A DNA stretch of 13,846 nt, from NCBI GenBank assembly GCA_041300865.1, contig JBFYTF010000169.1, positions 1 through 13,846 of the forward strand, read 5' to 3'. Under the pieces are notes generated by a model, which did no database searches, was not told the origin of the DNA, and worked only from the letters and a program-made list of their open reading frames with translations. Within the stretch, counting starts at the first letter, position 1. Each line of letters opens with the position of its first letter. Shown piece by piece: positions 7,442 through 13,810 of the stretch. A program made the position numbers and the translations under genes. Source of the DNA: JAAYZQ01 sp041300865. Lineage in GTDB: Bacteria > Chloroflexota > Anaerolineae > JAAYZQ01.

Positions 7442-8784
7442 TCGTAGGCGCTGCCGCCGATAAACTCGCGCAGGTGGGACGTGGCCGGGATGGCCTCCTC
7501 GTCCTCGGCGTCGATGGGGTGCACCGCTGCCAGCAGCCGGTACACGCGCTCGGCACGCTCGCGGGCATCGGTGCGCACCTGATCGTCCTCGTACTCGCGG
7601 GCCCAGCGTTGGAAGCTGCCCAGCAGCCGGCGGCGCATGACCGGCAGCTCGTACGGCACCGCGCCGTTGACGATATAGTCGCTGGTGTTGGCATAGGGGA
7701 TAATGTTGCGCATCTCGCTGCTGCGAACATAATGCCAGTGTTCCAGCGTGCGCTGCGGCTCGTAGGATCGAAAGCTCGCGTCGCGCACCATGCGCCGCAT
7801 GAGGCGCAGATCGGTCCAGCGGATCATCCGCTCGTCGGGGCCTTTGGTCTGAAGCAGGGTCTCGATGTACAGCCGGAACTTGACCTCGGCCGGCAGTTGG
7901 TCCGTCATGGCCGGATATAGCCCGTGCAGGCTGTCGATGAGGAGGATGTCGCCTGGGCCGATGCGCATGGGTGTGACGTCCACGCGCCGCTTGCCCGTGC
8001 GAAAGTCGTAGACGGGCAGGCGAACCTCGCGGCCGGCGATGAGCAGCCTCAAGTGCTCGTTGATCAGCTCCAGGTCGAGCGCCTGGGGTGTCTCGAAATC
8101 ATAGTCTCCGAACTCGTCCTTGGGGTGCAGCTCGAGGTCAAAGAAGTAGTTGTCGACGTGAAAGGCGACCAGGCGCAGGCCCATGGCGGCGAGGCGCTGC
8201 CCGAGCTTGAGCGTCGTGGTGGTCTTGCCGGACGAGGAGGGACCGGCGATGATGGCCAGGCGCACCTCGCCCCGGCGGTCCTCGATGAGCTGCGCCGCGG
8301 TCTGGATGTCCTCCTGGAAGCACCGGTCCGATTCGCGGACGACGTCGGCAAACTCGCCGGCCGCCATGCGGGCGTTCAACTGCTCCAGCGAATGCACGTC
8401 GTGATCCACCGACCAGCGCAATACCTCGTAGATTTTGCGCCAGGGGATGTTGCCCGATTCCCGGTAGCCGCGGCCCGCCTTCTCGCGACGCTGCCTGGCC
8501 CGCTCCTCGCGGTAGAGGATGTAGGCCTTGGCGACCCGGGCGTGGCCGTTCTCGATAAGGACCTTTTCGACGATATCCTGGATCTCTTCGACGGTGGGAT
8601 AGCGGCCGGGAGGGGTGGTTTCCTCCAGGACGTCCACCACCTGGCGCGTCAACCCCTCGGCAGTGGCGCGGTCGCGGCCGCCGACGGCCACGGCAGCACG
8701 GTAGATGGCGTTGGTGATCCGGCCGGCGTTGAAAGGGACCACGGCACCTGAGCGCTTGACGATGTGGGTGATCTTATTGCTCAT
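7435..8784 (-). CDS. ATP-cone domain / uridine kinase-like P-loop kinase fusion
   Basis: A 449-residue two-domain protein. Residues 3-95 look like an ATP-cone, the allosteric ATP/dATP-binding module best known from ribonucleotide reductases and NrdR: VKRSGAVVPFNAGRITNAI, then the helical part ending LYREERARQRR. Residues from about 175 onward resemble uridine kinase/phosphoribulokinase P-loop enzymes, with Walker A GPSSSGKTTT (181-190), HVDNYFFD (209-216) with the conserved aspartate, and LLIDSLHGLYP. It presumably phosphorylates a nucleoside in the cytoplasm, perhaps with feedback by purine nucleotide level; substrate is not settled by sequence. The ATG at 8784 has AGGAG 9 nt upstream and begins the ATP-cone cleanly; the frame is open 20 codons further. 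No promoter was found in the 54 bp after the tmRNA terminator, so it may rely on read-through. Confidence 0.83.
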   Translation of the reverse strand: MSNKITHIVKRSGAVVPFNAGRITNAIYRAAVAVGGRDRATAEGLTRQVVDVLEETTPPGRYPTVEEIQDIVEKVLIENGHARVAKAYILYREERARQRREKAGRGYRESGNIPWRKIYEVLRWSVDHDVHSLEQLNARMAAGEFADVVRESDRCFQEDIQTAAQLIEDRRGEVRLAIIAGPSSSGKTTTTLKLGQRLAAMGLRLVAFHVDNYFFDLELHPKDEFGDYDFETPQALDLELINEHLRLLIAGREVRLPVYDFRTGKRRVDVTPMRIGPGDILLIDSLHGLYPAMTDQLPAEVKFRLYIETLLQTKGPDERMIRWTDLRLMRRMVRDASFRSYEPQRTLEHWHYVRSSEMRNIIPYANTSDYIVNGAVPYELPVMRRRLLGSFQRWAREYEDDQVRTDARERAERVYRLLAAVHPIDAEDEEAIPATSHLREFIGGSAYDY

Positions 8785-8837
8785 GGCTCTTGGCTCCTGA
8801 TGTTCTCCACCTGGCGTCCCGGGCAGCAGCGCCCCAG

Positions 8838-8873
8838 AAAACAAGAAGGGGAGCAGAATCTCTTCTACTCCCC
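8838..8873 (-). terminator. Rho-independent terminator of ssrA
   Basis: On the - strand an 11-bp stem GGGGAGTAGAA/TTCTGCTCCCC (one U-G pair) closes a GAGA tetraloop and is followed by TTCTTGTTTT. It begins about 10 nt after the tmRNA 3' end. Confidence 0.9.
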
Positions 8874-8882
8874 CGCAACAGG

Positions 8883-9287
8883 TGGAGATGGCGGGAGTCG
8901 AACCCGCGTCCAGAGAACTCGAACAGGAACATCTACAAGCTTAGTTGACCTTTTGTTTCTCACCTGGGCAACCGCCGATCAACAGGCTGCGGCCCCGGCC
9001 AGCCGATGCAGGGAGTGTGAAATCCCCGCCTCTGATCCCACTTATCGGCGTCCCGTGGGAGGGCACCCCCGGATTTCTGTCGCCCGCCGGTCTCTCCCCC
9101 GGGGGAGGGAAAGGGCGGACGTGACCGTCAAGCGGTCAGGCTATCGCGTTTGCCGATTACGCGGCGAGCGCGAAAGCTGGTTGAGTGCGCTGTTTGGCAC
9201 TTGATTGTTTGCCCATTTTTAACGAGGCACGGGCGCCTCGGCTTGCAGTCCCAGCCCAGCCTTCCCTGTCGAAACCGTTTCATCCCC
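8883..9287 (-). ncRNA. ssrA: Transfer-messenger RNA (tmRNA)
   Basis: tmRNA rescues ribosomes stalled on broken mRNAs and adds a degradation tag. The 5' end GGGGATG (9287-9281) pairs with CATCTCC (8890-8884) to form the 7-bp acceptor stem, with G-U at the third pair, the alanyl-tRNA synthetase identity element. The T-arm GCGGG-TTCGACT-CCCGC lies just before the 3' strand, and the conserved GGTTTCGAC follows the 5' strand. Pseudoknot PK1 is visible: stem CGAGGC/GCCTCG (9240-9235 and 9228-9223), with loop GCCCGT pairing to ATGGGC (9216-9211). Total length is about 405 nt, one-piece rather than permuted. The bases after the discriminator read CCT, so the CCA is not encoded. A strong promoter precedes it and a terminator follows it. 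Confidence 0.96.
9157..9198 (-). other. tmRNA tag reading frame (AKQRTQPAFALAA)
   Basis: Translation resumes most plausibly at GCC (9198-9196), 12 nt after the end of PK1, and runs AKQRTQPAFALAA to TAA at 9159-9157. The 13-residue length and the ALAA end, recognised by ClpXP-type proteases in other bacteria, fit the family. The frame is open upstream through GKQSS, but those codons begin inside PK1. Confidence 0.82.
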
Positions 9288-9306
9288 AGGCCAGTCTACG
9301 GAGGAG

Positions 9307-9335
9307 ATTATACCACACGTTCTGGAAAAAATCAA
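9307..9335 (-). promoter_or_regulatory. Promoter of ssrA
   Basis: On the - strand TTGATT (9335-9330), 17 bp, and a perfect TATAAT (9312-9307) with extended -10 TGG. The start would fall near 9300, leaving a short 5' precursor to be trimmed to the tmRNA end at 9287. Confidence 0.88.
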
Positions 9336-9396
9336 GTAGCCGGTCACGCTGCACGCTGGGCTCCGGTGGCCCTGCGCCTGGGGCCGGACACACACG

Positions 9397-9633
9397 CTAG
9401 TCTTCGATGAGGATTTTGAAGCGAGGCAACAAGGGACCTAGAGCCTGTTCGATCTGCGCCCTGGAGATGTTGGTCTCGTAGAAGAAGCGCCACTTGGGAG
9501 GGCGTGGATCCCAGTTGAAGTAGCTGCACAGCCCGTGCTCGCGCATCTGCGCCTGGACGGCCGTCGCCGCGGCAATATCCCCCTCGCCACGGAGAACGTA
9601 GCACAGGCCATAGCTCGTGTTCGACGAAGCCAT
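9397..9633 (-). CDS. Unrecognised small protein, 78 residues
   Basis: I do not recognise this protein. It starts MASSNTSYGLCYVLRGEGD and ends PRFKILIED. There is no signal peptide or membrane segment. Alternating hydrophobic strands (YGLCYVL, WRFFYET, FKILIED) around two likely helices (DIAAATAVQAQMREHG, SRAQIEQALGPLL) would suit a small ferredoxin-like alpha/beta fold, but this is a guess from pattern only. It is probably real: AAGGAG lies 7 nt before the ATG at 9633, and a near-consensus promoter stands about 40 bp upstream. The frame is open to 9720, but the extra codons run through that promoter. It lies between ssrA on the same strand and thiI on the other. Confidence 0.75.
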   Translation of the reverse strand: MASSNTSYGLCYVLRGEGDIAAATAVQAQMREHGLCSYFNWDPRPPKWRFFYETNISRAQIEQALGPLLPRFKILIED

Positions 9634-9673
9634 TACCGTCTCCTTGGAACAGCCCGTTAGCTGCGCTGCCCCT

Positions 9674-9702
9674 ATAATAGCGCAGGTTGCCCGACCTGTC
9701 AA
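9674..9702 (-). promoter_or_regulatory. Promoter of the 78-residue protein gene
   Basis: On the - strand consensus TTGACA (9702-9697), 17-bp spacer, TATTAT (9679-9674). The predicted leader is about 35 nt. Confidence 0.87.
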
Positions 9703-9992
9703 CATGGGAGGCGGATGCATGGCCCGGTCCGGGCACCATCCATGGTTGTTAGATTGTGTTGTTTATGGGCAATATGTGGGGGGTACCGGACCCTGCCAAG
9801 AAGCGCCGCTTTGCTCCGGTGGGATCGGCAATCCACTACGGAAGCCATTGGTCGCCGCCGCGTTCTGCCGGGTCGCCACACCGTCCTGACGCCGGGGTCG
9901 GGAGGCCCGGCAGGAGCCTGAGAGGGGGCGATGGCGACTGTACAACAAGCCTGTGCTACCATCCTGCCGCGATTTCGCGGCCGGGCATCATC
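9703..9992. other. Gene-poor stretch upstream of thiI
   Basis: About 290 bp between the promoter of the small - strand gene and the thiI promoter. An open + frame continuous with thiI runs from a GTG at 9756, but its translation does not look like a protein domain, has no ribosome site, and is rich in Arg, Pro and Gly. A small GC hairpin, GCCCGG/CCGGGC, lies at 9722-9734. I see no tRNA, no recognisable riboswitch and no repeat here. Confidence 0.5.
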
Positions 9993-9993
9993 G

Positions 9994-10002
9994 TGGTAAA
10001 AT
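9994..10002 (+). promoter_or_regulatory. Extended -10 promoter element of thiI
   Basis: TGGTAAAAT (9994-10002) matches TGnTATAAT at 8 of 9 positions counting n. No good -35 lies 17-18 bp upstream (TTTCGC at best). The predicted start at about 10009-10011 coincides with the ATG at 10011. Confidence 0.55.
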
Positions 10003-10010
10003 TGGATATT

Positions 10011-11192
10011 ATGAAGACGAGTTCTGGAGAAAGTAAGCGACTGGTCGTTGTCCACTATTCGGAGATTGGGCTCAAGGGCAAGAACCGGCCGTTCTTCGAA
10101 AGGCAGCTCCGGGAAAGCATCCGCCAGCGCCTTGCGGGCCTGGAGGGTGTCGCCGTGCGCTGGCAGCATGGCCGCTTTGTGGTGGCCCTCGCCGGCGGCG
10201 CAAGCGCGGAGGAGGTGCTGGCGCGGCTTAGAACGGTGCCGGGCATTGCCTACGCCGCCCCGGCCTACCGTGTGGAGCGGGACCTGGACGCGCTGAAAGC
10301 CGCGGTGGTCGAGGCGCTGCCCTCACGGCCCGTTGCTTCCTTTCGCGTCCAGGCGCGGCGCGCGGACAAGGGCTTTCCGCTGACGTCGCCCCAGATTAAC
10401 GCCGAGCTGGGCGGCCACGTCCAGGCGGCAACGGGCTGGCGCGTGGACCTGGCGAACCCTGAGCTGGTGATCTGGGTCGAGGTATTGGCAAGCATGTTCC
10501 TCTTCTATTTCGACCGCGTGCCCGGCGTCGGGGGGTTGCCCGTGGGTGCCAGCGGCACGGTCGGACTGCTCCTCAGTGGCGGCATCGACTCACCTGTGGC
10601 CGGCTACTATGCCCTGAAGCGCGGCTGCCACACGGTGCCCATCCATTTCCACAGCGGACCCTTTGGCGACTGGCTCGGCTCGGAGTTCAAGATCCGGCAG
10701 CTGGTGACGCGGCTCCAGGACTACGGGTTATCGGCGCGATATTACGTGGTGCCCATCGGCGAGATCCAGCGCGAGATCGTGGTCGAGGCGCCCGCGCCGC
10801 CCCGGATCCTGCTCTACCGCCGGCTGATGTTCCGCGTGGCCGAGGCACTGATCCGGCGCGAAGGGGGGCTGGCGCTGGTGACAGGCGAGAACCTGGGCCA
10901 GGTTGCCTCCCAGACGTTGGAGAGCCTGGGCGCGGTGCAGGCAGCGGCCACTCTGCCCGTGCTGCGGCCGCTCATTGGCCTGGACAAACAAGAGATCGTC
11001 AACCTGGCGCAGGCCATCGGCACCTACGATCTGTCCATCGACGCCAGCGACGACTGCTGCCAGTTCCTGATACCCCGCCAGGTGGTTACCCGGCCGAGTG
11101 TGGCCGAGATCGACAGCGCAGAGGCCGGCCTGGACGTGGAAGGCATGGTGGCGACGGCTCTGGCCGCCGCCCGCGAAGAGAGCGTTGGATAG
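10011..11192 (+). CDS. thiI: tRNA 4-thiouridine synthase ThiI
   Basis: ThiI transfers sulfur to U8 of tRNA to make 4-thiouridine and in some bacteria also serves thiazole synthesis. The 393-residue product carries an N-terminal ferredoxin-like region with HYSEIGLKGKNRPFFE (15-30), a THUMP domain over about residues 60-165, and a PP-loop ATPase domain with SGGIDSP at 189-195. The family segment DDCCQFLIPRQVVTRPS (347-363) follows. There is no C-terminal rhodanese domain, so it is the short form seen in Bacillus; sulfur must come from an IscS-type partner acting elsewhere. The ATG at 10011 has no Shine-Dalgarno sequence, but a -10 element ends 9 nt before it, suggesting a leaderless message. 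A CTG at 10041, 11 nt after GGAG, is a less likely alternative start. Confidence 0.93.
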   Translation: MKTSSGESKRLVVVHYSEIGLKGKNRPFFERQLRESIRQRLAGLEGVAVRWQHGRFVVALAGGASAEEVLARLRTVPGIAYAAPAYRVERDLDALKAAVVEALPSRPVASFRVQARRADKGFPLTSPQINAELGGHVQAATGWRVDLANPELVIWVEVLASMFLFYFDRVPGVGGLPVGASGTVGLLLSGGIDSPVAGYYALKRGCHTVPIHFHSGPFGDWLGSEFKIRQLVTRLQDYGLSARYYVVPIGEIQREIVVEAPAPPRILLYRRLMFRVAEALIRREGGLALVTGENLGQVASQTLESLGAVQAAATLPVLRPLIGLDKQEIVNLAQAIGTYDLSIDASDDCCQFLIPRQVVTRPSVAEIDSAEAGLDVEGMVATALAAAREESVG

Positions 11193-11255
11193 GGCTGCCG
11201 CCGGTAATGCCCGCGAGGCGGGGACATGACCCTGGGGGCGGCCGCCAGGCCGGGT

Positions 11256-12200
11256 CTAGCGGCGCTGCATCCAGGCCGGCAAGTGCGCGCGCAAGCGCGC
11301 GATGAGCGCCTGCGCTTCATCGGGCTCGAGCTGTAGGACTCCTTGCTTCTCTTTGTCCAGCAGGGCCAGTTGCTGTTCCTCAAAGGGCACGCCCGGCGGG
11401 CAGGGCACCACGTGCCAGTGGACGTGCGCGTTGGCCTGCTGACTGCCCAACGACAGAATGTAGATCCGCTCCGGGCGCAAGGCCAGCCGGATCGCCTCGG
11501 CCACAGCATGGACCACGCGCTGCAGGGCCAGGTACTGCTGCAGCGTCATGTCGCCGCTGACCTGCTCCCGGTGAGCTGCCGGTGCCACCAACGTGTGGCC
11601 GTAGACGGTGGGGTAACGATCGAGAAAGGCGATGGTGTCGGCGTCGCGCCACAGGATGTGCTCCTCCTGGCCGGCCGGGTCCGCCTGCACCAGGCGGCAG
11701 ATGAAGCAGCCCCTGTCCAGCGCGCGGCGGTAAGCCGGTCCGTCGAACTGGGCGCGGGCCGGCTCGACAAGGACACCCGCTGCCCGCAGTGCCGCGGCCA
11801 CCGCCTGCCGGTCGCTGTCGGGACTGCGCCGCAGCTTACCCTGCTGGTCGGTCTCGAAGCCACGGTAGTCGAGGATCAGGAGGCGCAGGCCGTTGGCTCG
11901 GGCCCAGGCGCGGCGGCGCTCGTCGTACAAGCGGCGCTGGTGCCCACGCGACACACCGCTGATGCTCATCGCCTCGTCCATGATGGGGACCGGAGCGCTA
12001 TGCTGCCTTTCCCAGTACTCGACGATCAGCTTGTGGCGCGGAAAGTAACCGTCCACGGGCAGAGGCCGTCGCTTTCCATCGTGGCCTGGATCGCCTAGCA
12101 GGGAGGGGAAGCGGTGCTGCCAGCGGTAGTCGGGCTCGGCCAGGACCTCGGCCACGAGGTCCAGGATGTACTTTTCGTCGCTGTCAGTGCGTGGTACCAC
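11256..12200 (-). CDS. Fusion of a PD-(D/E)XK/DUF559-like nuclease domain to a HIT domain
   Basis: A 314-residue two-part protein. The C-terminal part is a histidine-triad (HIT) nucleotide hydrolase or transferase: GCFIC with Cys165 and Cys168, DRYPTVYGHTLVAP (194-207), and the triad HVHWH with His259, His261 and His263. The N-terminal 115 residues resemble the Vsr/DUF559-like branch of restriction-endonuclease folds: VDGYFPRHKLIVEYWERQH with Asp50, Glu61 and His67, then YDERRRAWARANGLRLLILDY (92-112), the usual D..RR...G..L pattern. The HIT assignment is firm; the nuclease assignment is by pattern and the active site is unproven. The GTG at 12200 starts 18 bp after the stop of the PrsW-like gene, with GGGGGGAG directly upstream, so the two form an operon. 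An in-frame TAG at 12221-12219 prevents a longer start. Confidence 0.82.
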   Translation of the reverse strand: MVPRTDSDEKYILDLVAEVLAEPDYRWQHRFPSLLGDPGHDGKRRPLPVDGYFPRHKLIVEYWERQHSAPVPIMDEAMSISGVSRGHQRRLYDERRRAWARANGLRLLILDYRGFETDQQGKLRRSPDSDRQAVAAALRAAGVLVEPARAQFDGPAYRRALDRGCFICRLVQADPAGQEEHILWRDADTIAFLDRYPTVYGHTLVAPAAHREQVSGDMTLQQYLALQRVVHAVAEAIRLALRPERIYILSLGSQQANAHVHWHVVPCPPGVPFEEQQLALLDKEKQGVLQLEPDEAQALIARLRAHLPAWMQRR

Positions 12201-12218
12201 CTCTCCCCCCGGTAAGCG

Positions 12219-13526
12219 CTATGCGGGCAGGGAGCCGGCGGGCTGCTCGCCGGCCGGCTGAGCGCTGCGAGCTACCGAACGGGTGAGCACCACCAGGAGC
12301 ACGGCCATCCCGGCCGCCAGGGCGACGAGGAATGCGACGAGCCCCGAGACTCCCAGGACGGCGAGCTGCTCAGATGCGGCGGAGGCCTCAGAAGTGGCGG
12401 TCCCCAGCGACAGAAAGGTCACACCCACAGCGACCGAGTTCCAGACCCCGTGCATGGCGACGGCGGCCACATACAACCCGAGTGCCGGCGGCCAGCGTCT
12501 CAGGACGAAGAGCTGCCGCCAGGCGAGGCCCATGAGCCCGCCGGCGGTGCAGTGCAAAAGCGTCGCGCCCACCCGGAGCACGATGACCGGCGCCCAGGCT
12601 GTTGTCAGGCTGCCCGTGGTGTTGAACAGGCCTTCGAACATGGCAAAACCTGCGCCGCCGGCCAGCCCCCACAACAGCGCCTCCCGCGCGTCGGGCCGCC
12701 TGTAGGAAACGAGTGCCACGCCCACGGCCTTGGCCAGCTCCTCGACCAGGGGCACAAAGAGGGCGATAATGAACAGGGCGGCCACGATGACCACGGGCGA
12801 AGTTAGCAGAGGCAGCAGGCTCTCGGGGTTTTGGAGCCAGGCGCCGTCAGCCAGCCGGTCGGACAGGGCCTGGAGCATCTCTGGCCCCCCAGGGCGCAGG
12901 GCGATGACGGTCACGACCACGGCAAAGAGCCCGAGGATAAAGACGGCCTCGGTAAGAAAGGCAAGCGGGGTGGCCAGGAAGGCGCCGCTGGAGAGCTGCA
13001 GCGTCGCATCGCGCCAGCGGCCGGCGCCCCTGAGGCCGCGCGCAACCAGGGCCAGGATGAGCAGGGGCGGGGTCACGGCCGCGACCACGTGCAGCGGGGG
13101 AAAAAGCAGCGAGGGCAGCAGACCGAGCTCCAGAACCGCTAGTCCGCCGGCCACGGCCAGCAGGAAGGCCGCGGCCAGGAGCCAGGGCCTCGCGGGACGA
13201 AAGGCCGCCGAGGGCCGGCCCTGCATTGCCTGCCAGGCCTGCCAGGCCAGCGGCACGCCCAGCCCCACCGCCAGGGCCAGCACAGAAAGGCTCAGGGTGA
13301 TGCTCGCCAAGCGCTCGCCCCCCTGAGCCAGGAGCCCGAGAGCCAGGCCCAGCAGACCGCCGAGGAGCCCCAGCGCCACGATGGCGAGGGCGGCGATAAA
13401 GACCAACACGCGGGACGCTCCCAAAAGGCGGGGCTCGTTGCCTGGAGTGCTGTGTCCTTGCCTTTCCGGAACGGGAACCGGAACCGTGCTGTTGACGTCA
13501 TCTATTGTAGGTGTCGAGGGTGCCAT
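12219..13526 (-). CDS. PrsW-family intramembrane protease-like protein
   Basis: A 435-residue integral membrane protein with many hydrophobic segments, the first near residues 40-67 and the last near 390-415. Before the first is a Thr/Pro-rich, probably cytoplasmic tail. It fits PrsW-type glutamic intramembrane proteases (M82), which in Bacillus cut the anti-sigma factor RsiW. The motifs are VPLVEELAK with Glu262-Glu263, GGAGFAMFEGLFN with Glu298, His325 in LLHCTAGG, and His359 in AMHGVWNS. The family's usual GFAxxEN reads GFAMFEG here. The ATG at 13526 has AAAGGA about 6 nt upstream; an in-frame extension to 13622 crosses the promoter and is rejected. It is the first gene of an operon with the nuclease-HIT fusion. 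No sigma/anti-sigma pair is nearby, so the substrate is unknown. Confidence 0.82.
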   Translation of the reverse strand: MAPSTPTIDDVNSTVPVPVPERQGHSTPGNEPRLLGASRVLVFIAALAIVALGLLGGLLGLALGLLAQGGERLASITLSLSVLALAVGLGVPLAWQAWQAMQGRPSAAFRPARPWLLAAAFLLAVAGGLAVLELGLLPSLLFPPLHVVAAVTPPLLILALVARGLRGAGRWRDATLQLSSGAFLATPLAFLTEAVFILGLFAVVVTVIALRPGGPEMLQALSDRLADGAWLQNPESLLPLLTSPVVIVAALFIIALFVPLVEELAKAVGVALVSYRRPDAREALLWGLAGGAGFAMFEGLFNTTGSLTTAWAPVIVLRVGATLLHCTAGGLMGLAWRQLFVLRRWPPALGLYVAAVAMHGVWNSVAVGVTFLSLGTATSEASAASEQLAVLGVSGLVAFLVALAAGMAVLLVVLTRSVARSAQPAGEQPAGSLPA

Positions 13527-13563
13527 CTCTGTCCTTTTGCGCGCACGCGGATGTCTTGCACCA

Positions 13564-13592
13564 AATGTAGCACACTTTGCGGCATTTGTCCA
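13564..13592 (-). promoter_or_regulatory. Promoter of the PrsW-HIT operon
   Basis: On the - strand TGGACA (13592-13587), 17 bp, TACATT (13569-13564) preceded by extended -10 TGC. The predicted leader is about 30 nt. Confidence 0.72.
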
Positions 13593-13628
13593 GCCATTCT
13601 GTGGGACACAGGGTTGTTGCAAAGTAGC

Positions 13629-13657
13629 TTGACGAACACGAGAAACCGGGTTTTTAT
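13629..13657 (+). promoter_or_regulatory. Possible distal promoter of the right-edge gene
   Basis: TTGACG (13629-13634), 17 bp, TTTTAT (13652-13657). Weaker than the proximal promoter at 13744. Confidence 0.35.
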
Positions 13658-13738
13658 GGGTACCAAAGGCGGTTGCTCGGCTTGCCTGGTCTGCCTCACC
13701 GGGTAGGTTACTGCACCGCGACTAAAAACCTATATGGT

Positions 13739-13810
13739 GTCATTTGTCACCTTCAATAAACTGATGTAAACTTGCAAGACTGTGTAAGGGGTGACAACAT
13801 GACAAATGAC
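13739..13810. repeat. Inverted TGTCA/TGACA repeat cluster around the right-edge promoter
   Basis: GTCATTTGTCA (13739-13749) has its exact reverse complement TGACAAATGAC at 13800-13810. A second pair, TTGTCACC (13744-13751) and GGTGACAA (13790-13797), is nested inside. The left copy covers the -35 box and the right copy covers the start codon, as expected of an operator pair. Confidence 0.7.
13744..13772 (+). promoter_or_regulatory. Promoter of the right-edge gene
   Basis: TTGTCA (13744-13749), 17-bp spacer, TAAACT (13767-13772). The start would fall near 13779, about 20 nt before the ATG at 13799. Confidence 0.65.

Noticed and set aside
7924..8751. 275-codon + strand open frame opposite the kinase gene
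   Set aside because: Antisense to a well-supported gene; Val/Asp/Leu repeats reflect codon bias of the other strand.
9157..9213. Longer tmRNA tag beginning GKQSS
   Set aside because: The GGC codon at 9213-9211 lies in the second stem of PK1, so it is not a free resume codon.
9341..9396. GC-rich hairpin GGCCC/GGGCC after the 78-residue gene as terminator
   Set aside because: No T-tract follows it on the - strand within a useful distance.
9918..9924. CTGAGAG upstream of thiI, resembling the TPP riboswitch core
   Set aside because: The other conserved TPP elements (the ACCC..GAACCTGAT region and the GCGTAGGGA end) are absent downstream, so the match is probably chance.
9756..10010. N-terminal extension of thiI from a GTG at 9756
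   Set aside because: The extra 85 codons have no family resemblance and no ribosome site, and ThiI proteins begin close to the ATG at 10011.
11193..11255. CCCGC-GAG-GCGGG hairpin between thiI and the HIT gene as terminator
   Set aside because: Short stem with no T-tract on either strand.
13656..13706. 16-codon ORF with CSACLVC, a possible cysteine-rich leader peptide
   Set aside because: No ribosome site, and the ATG overlaps the -10 of the only promoter that could express it.
13649..13730. GGTTTTTA/TAAAAACC inverted repeat
   Set aside because: Only 8 bp, 66 bp apart and mostly a homopolymer run, so it may be chance.
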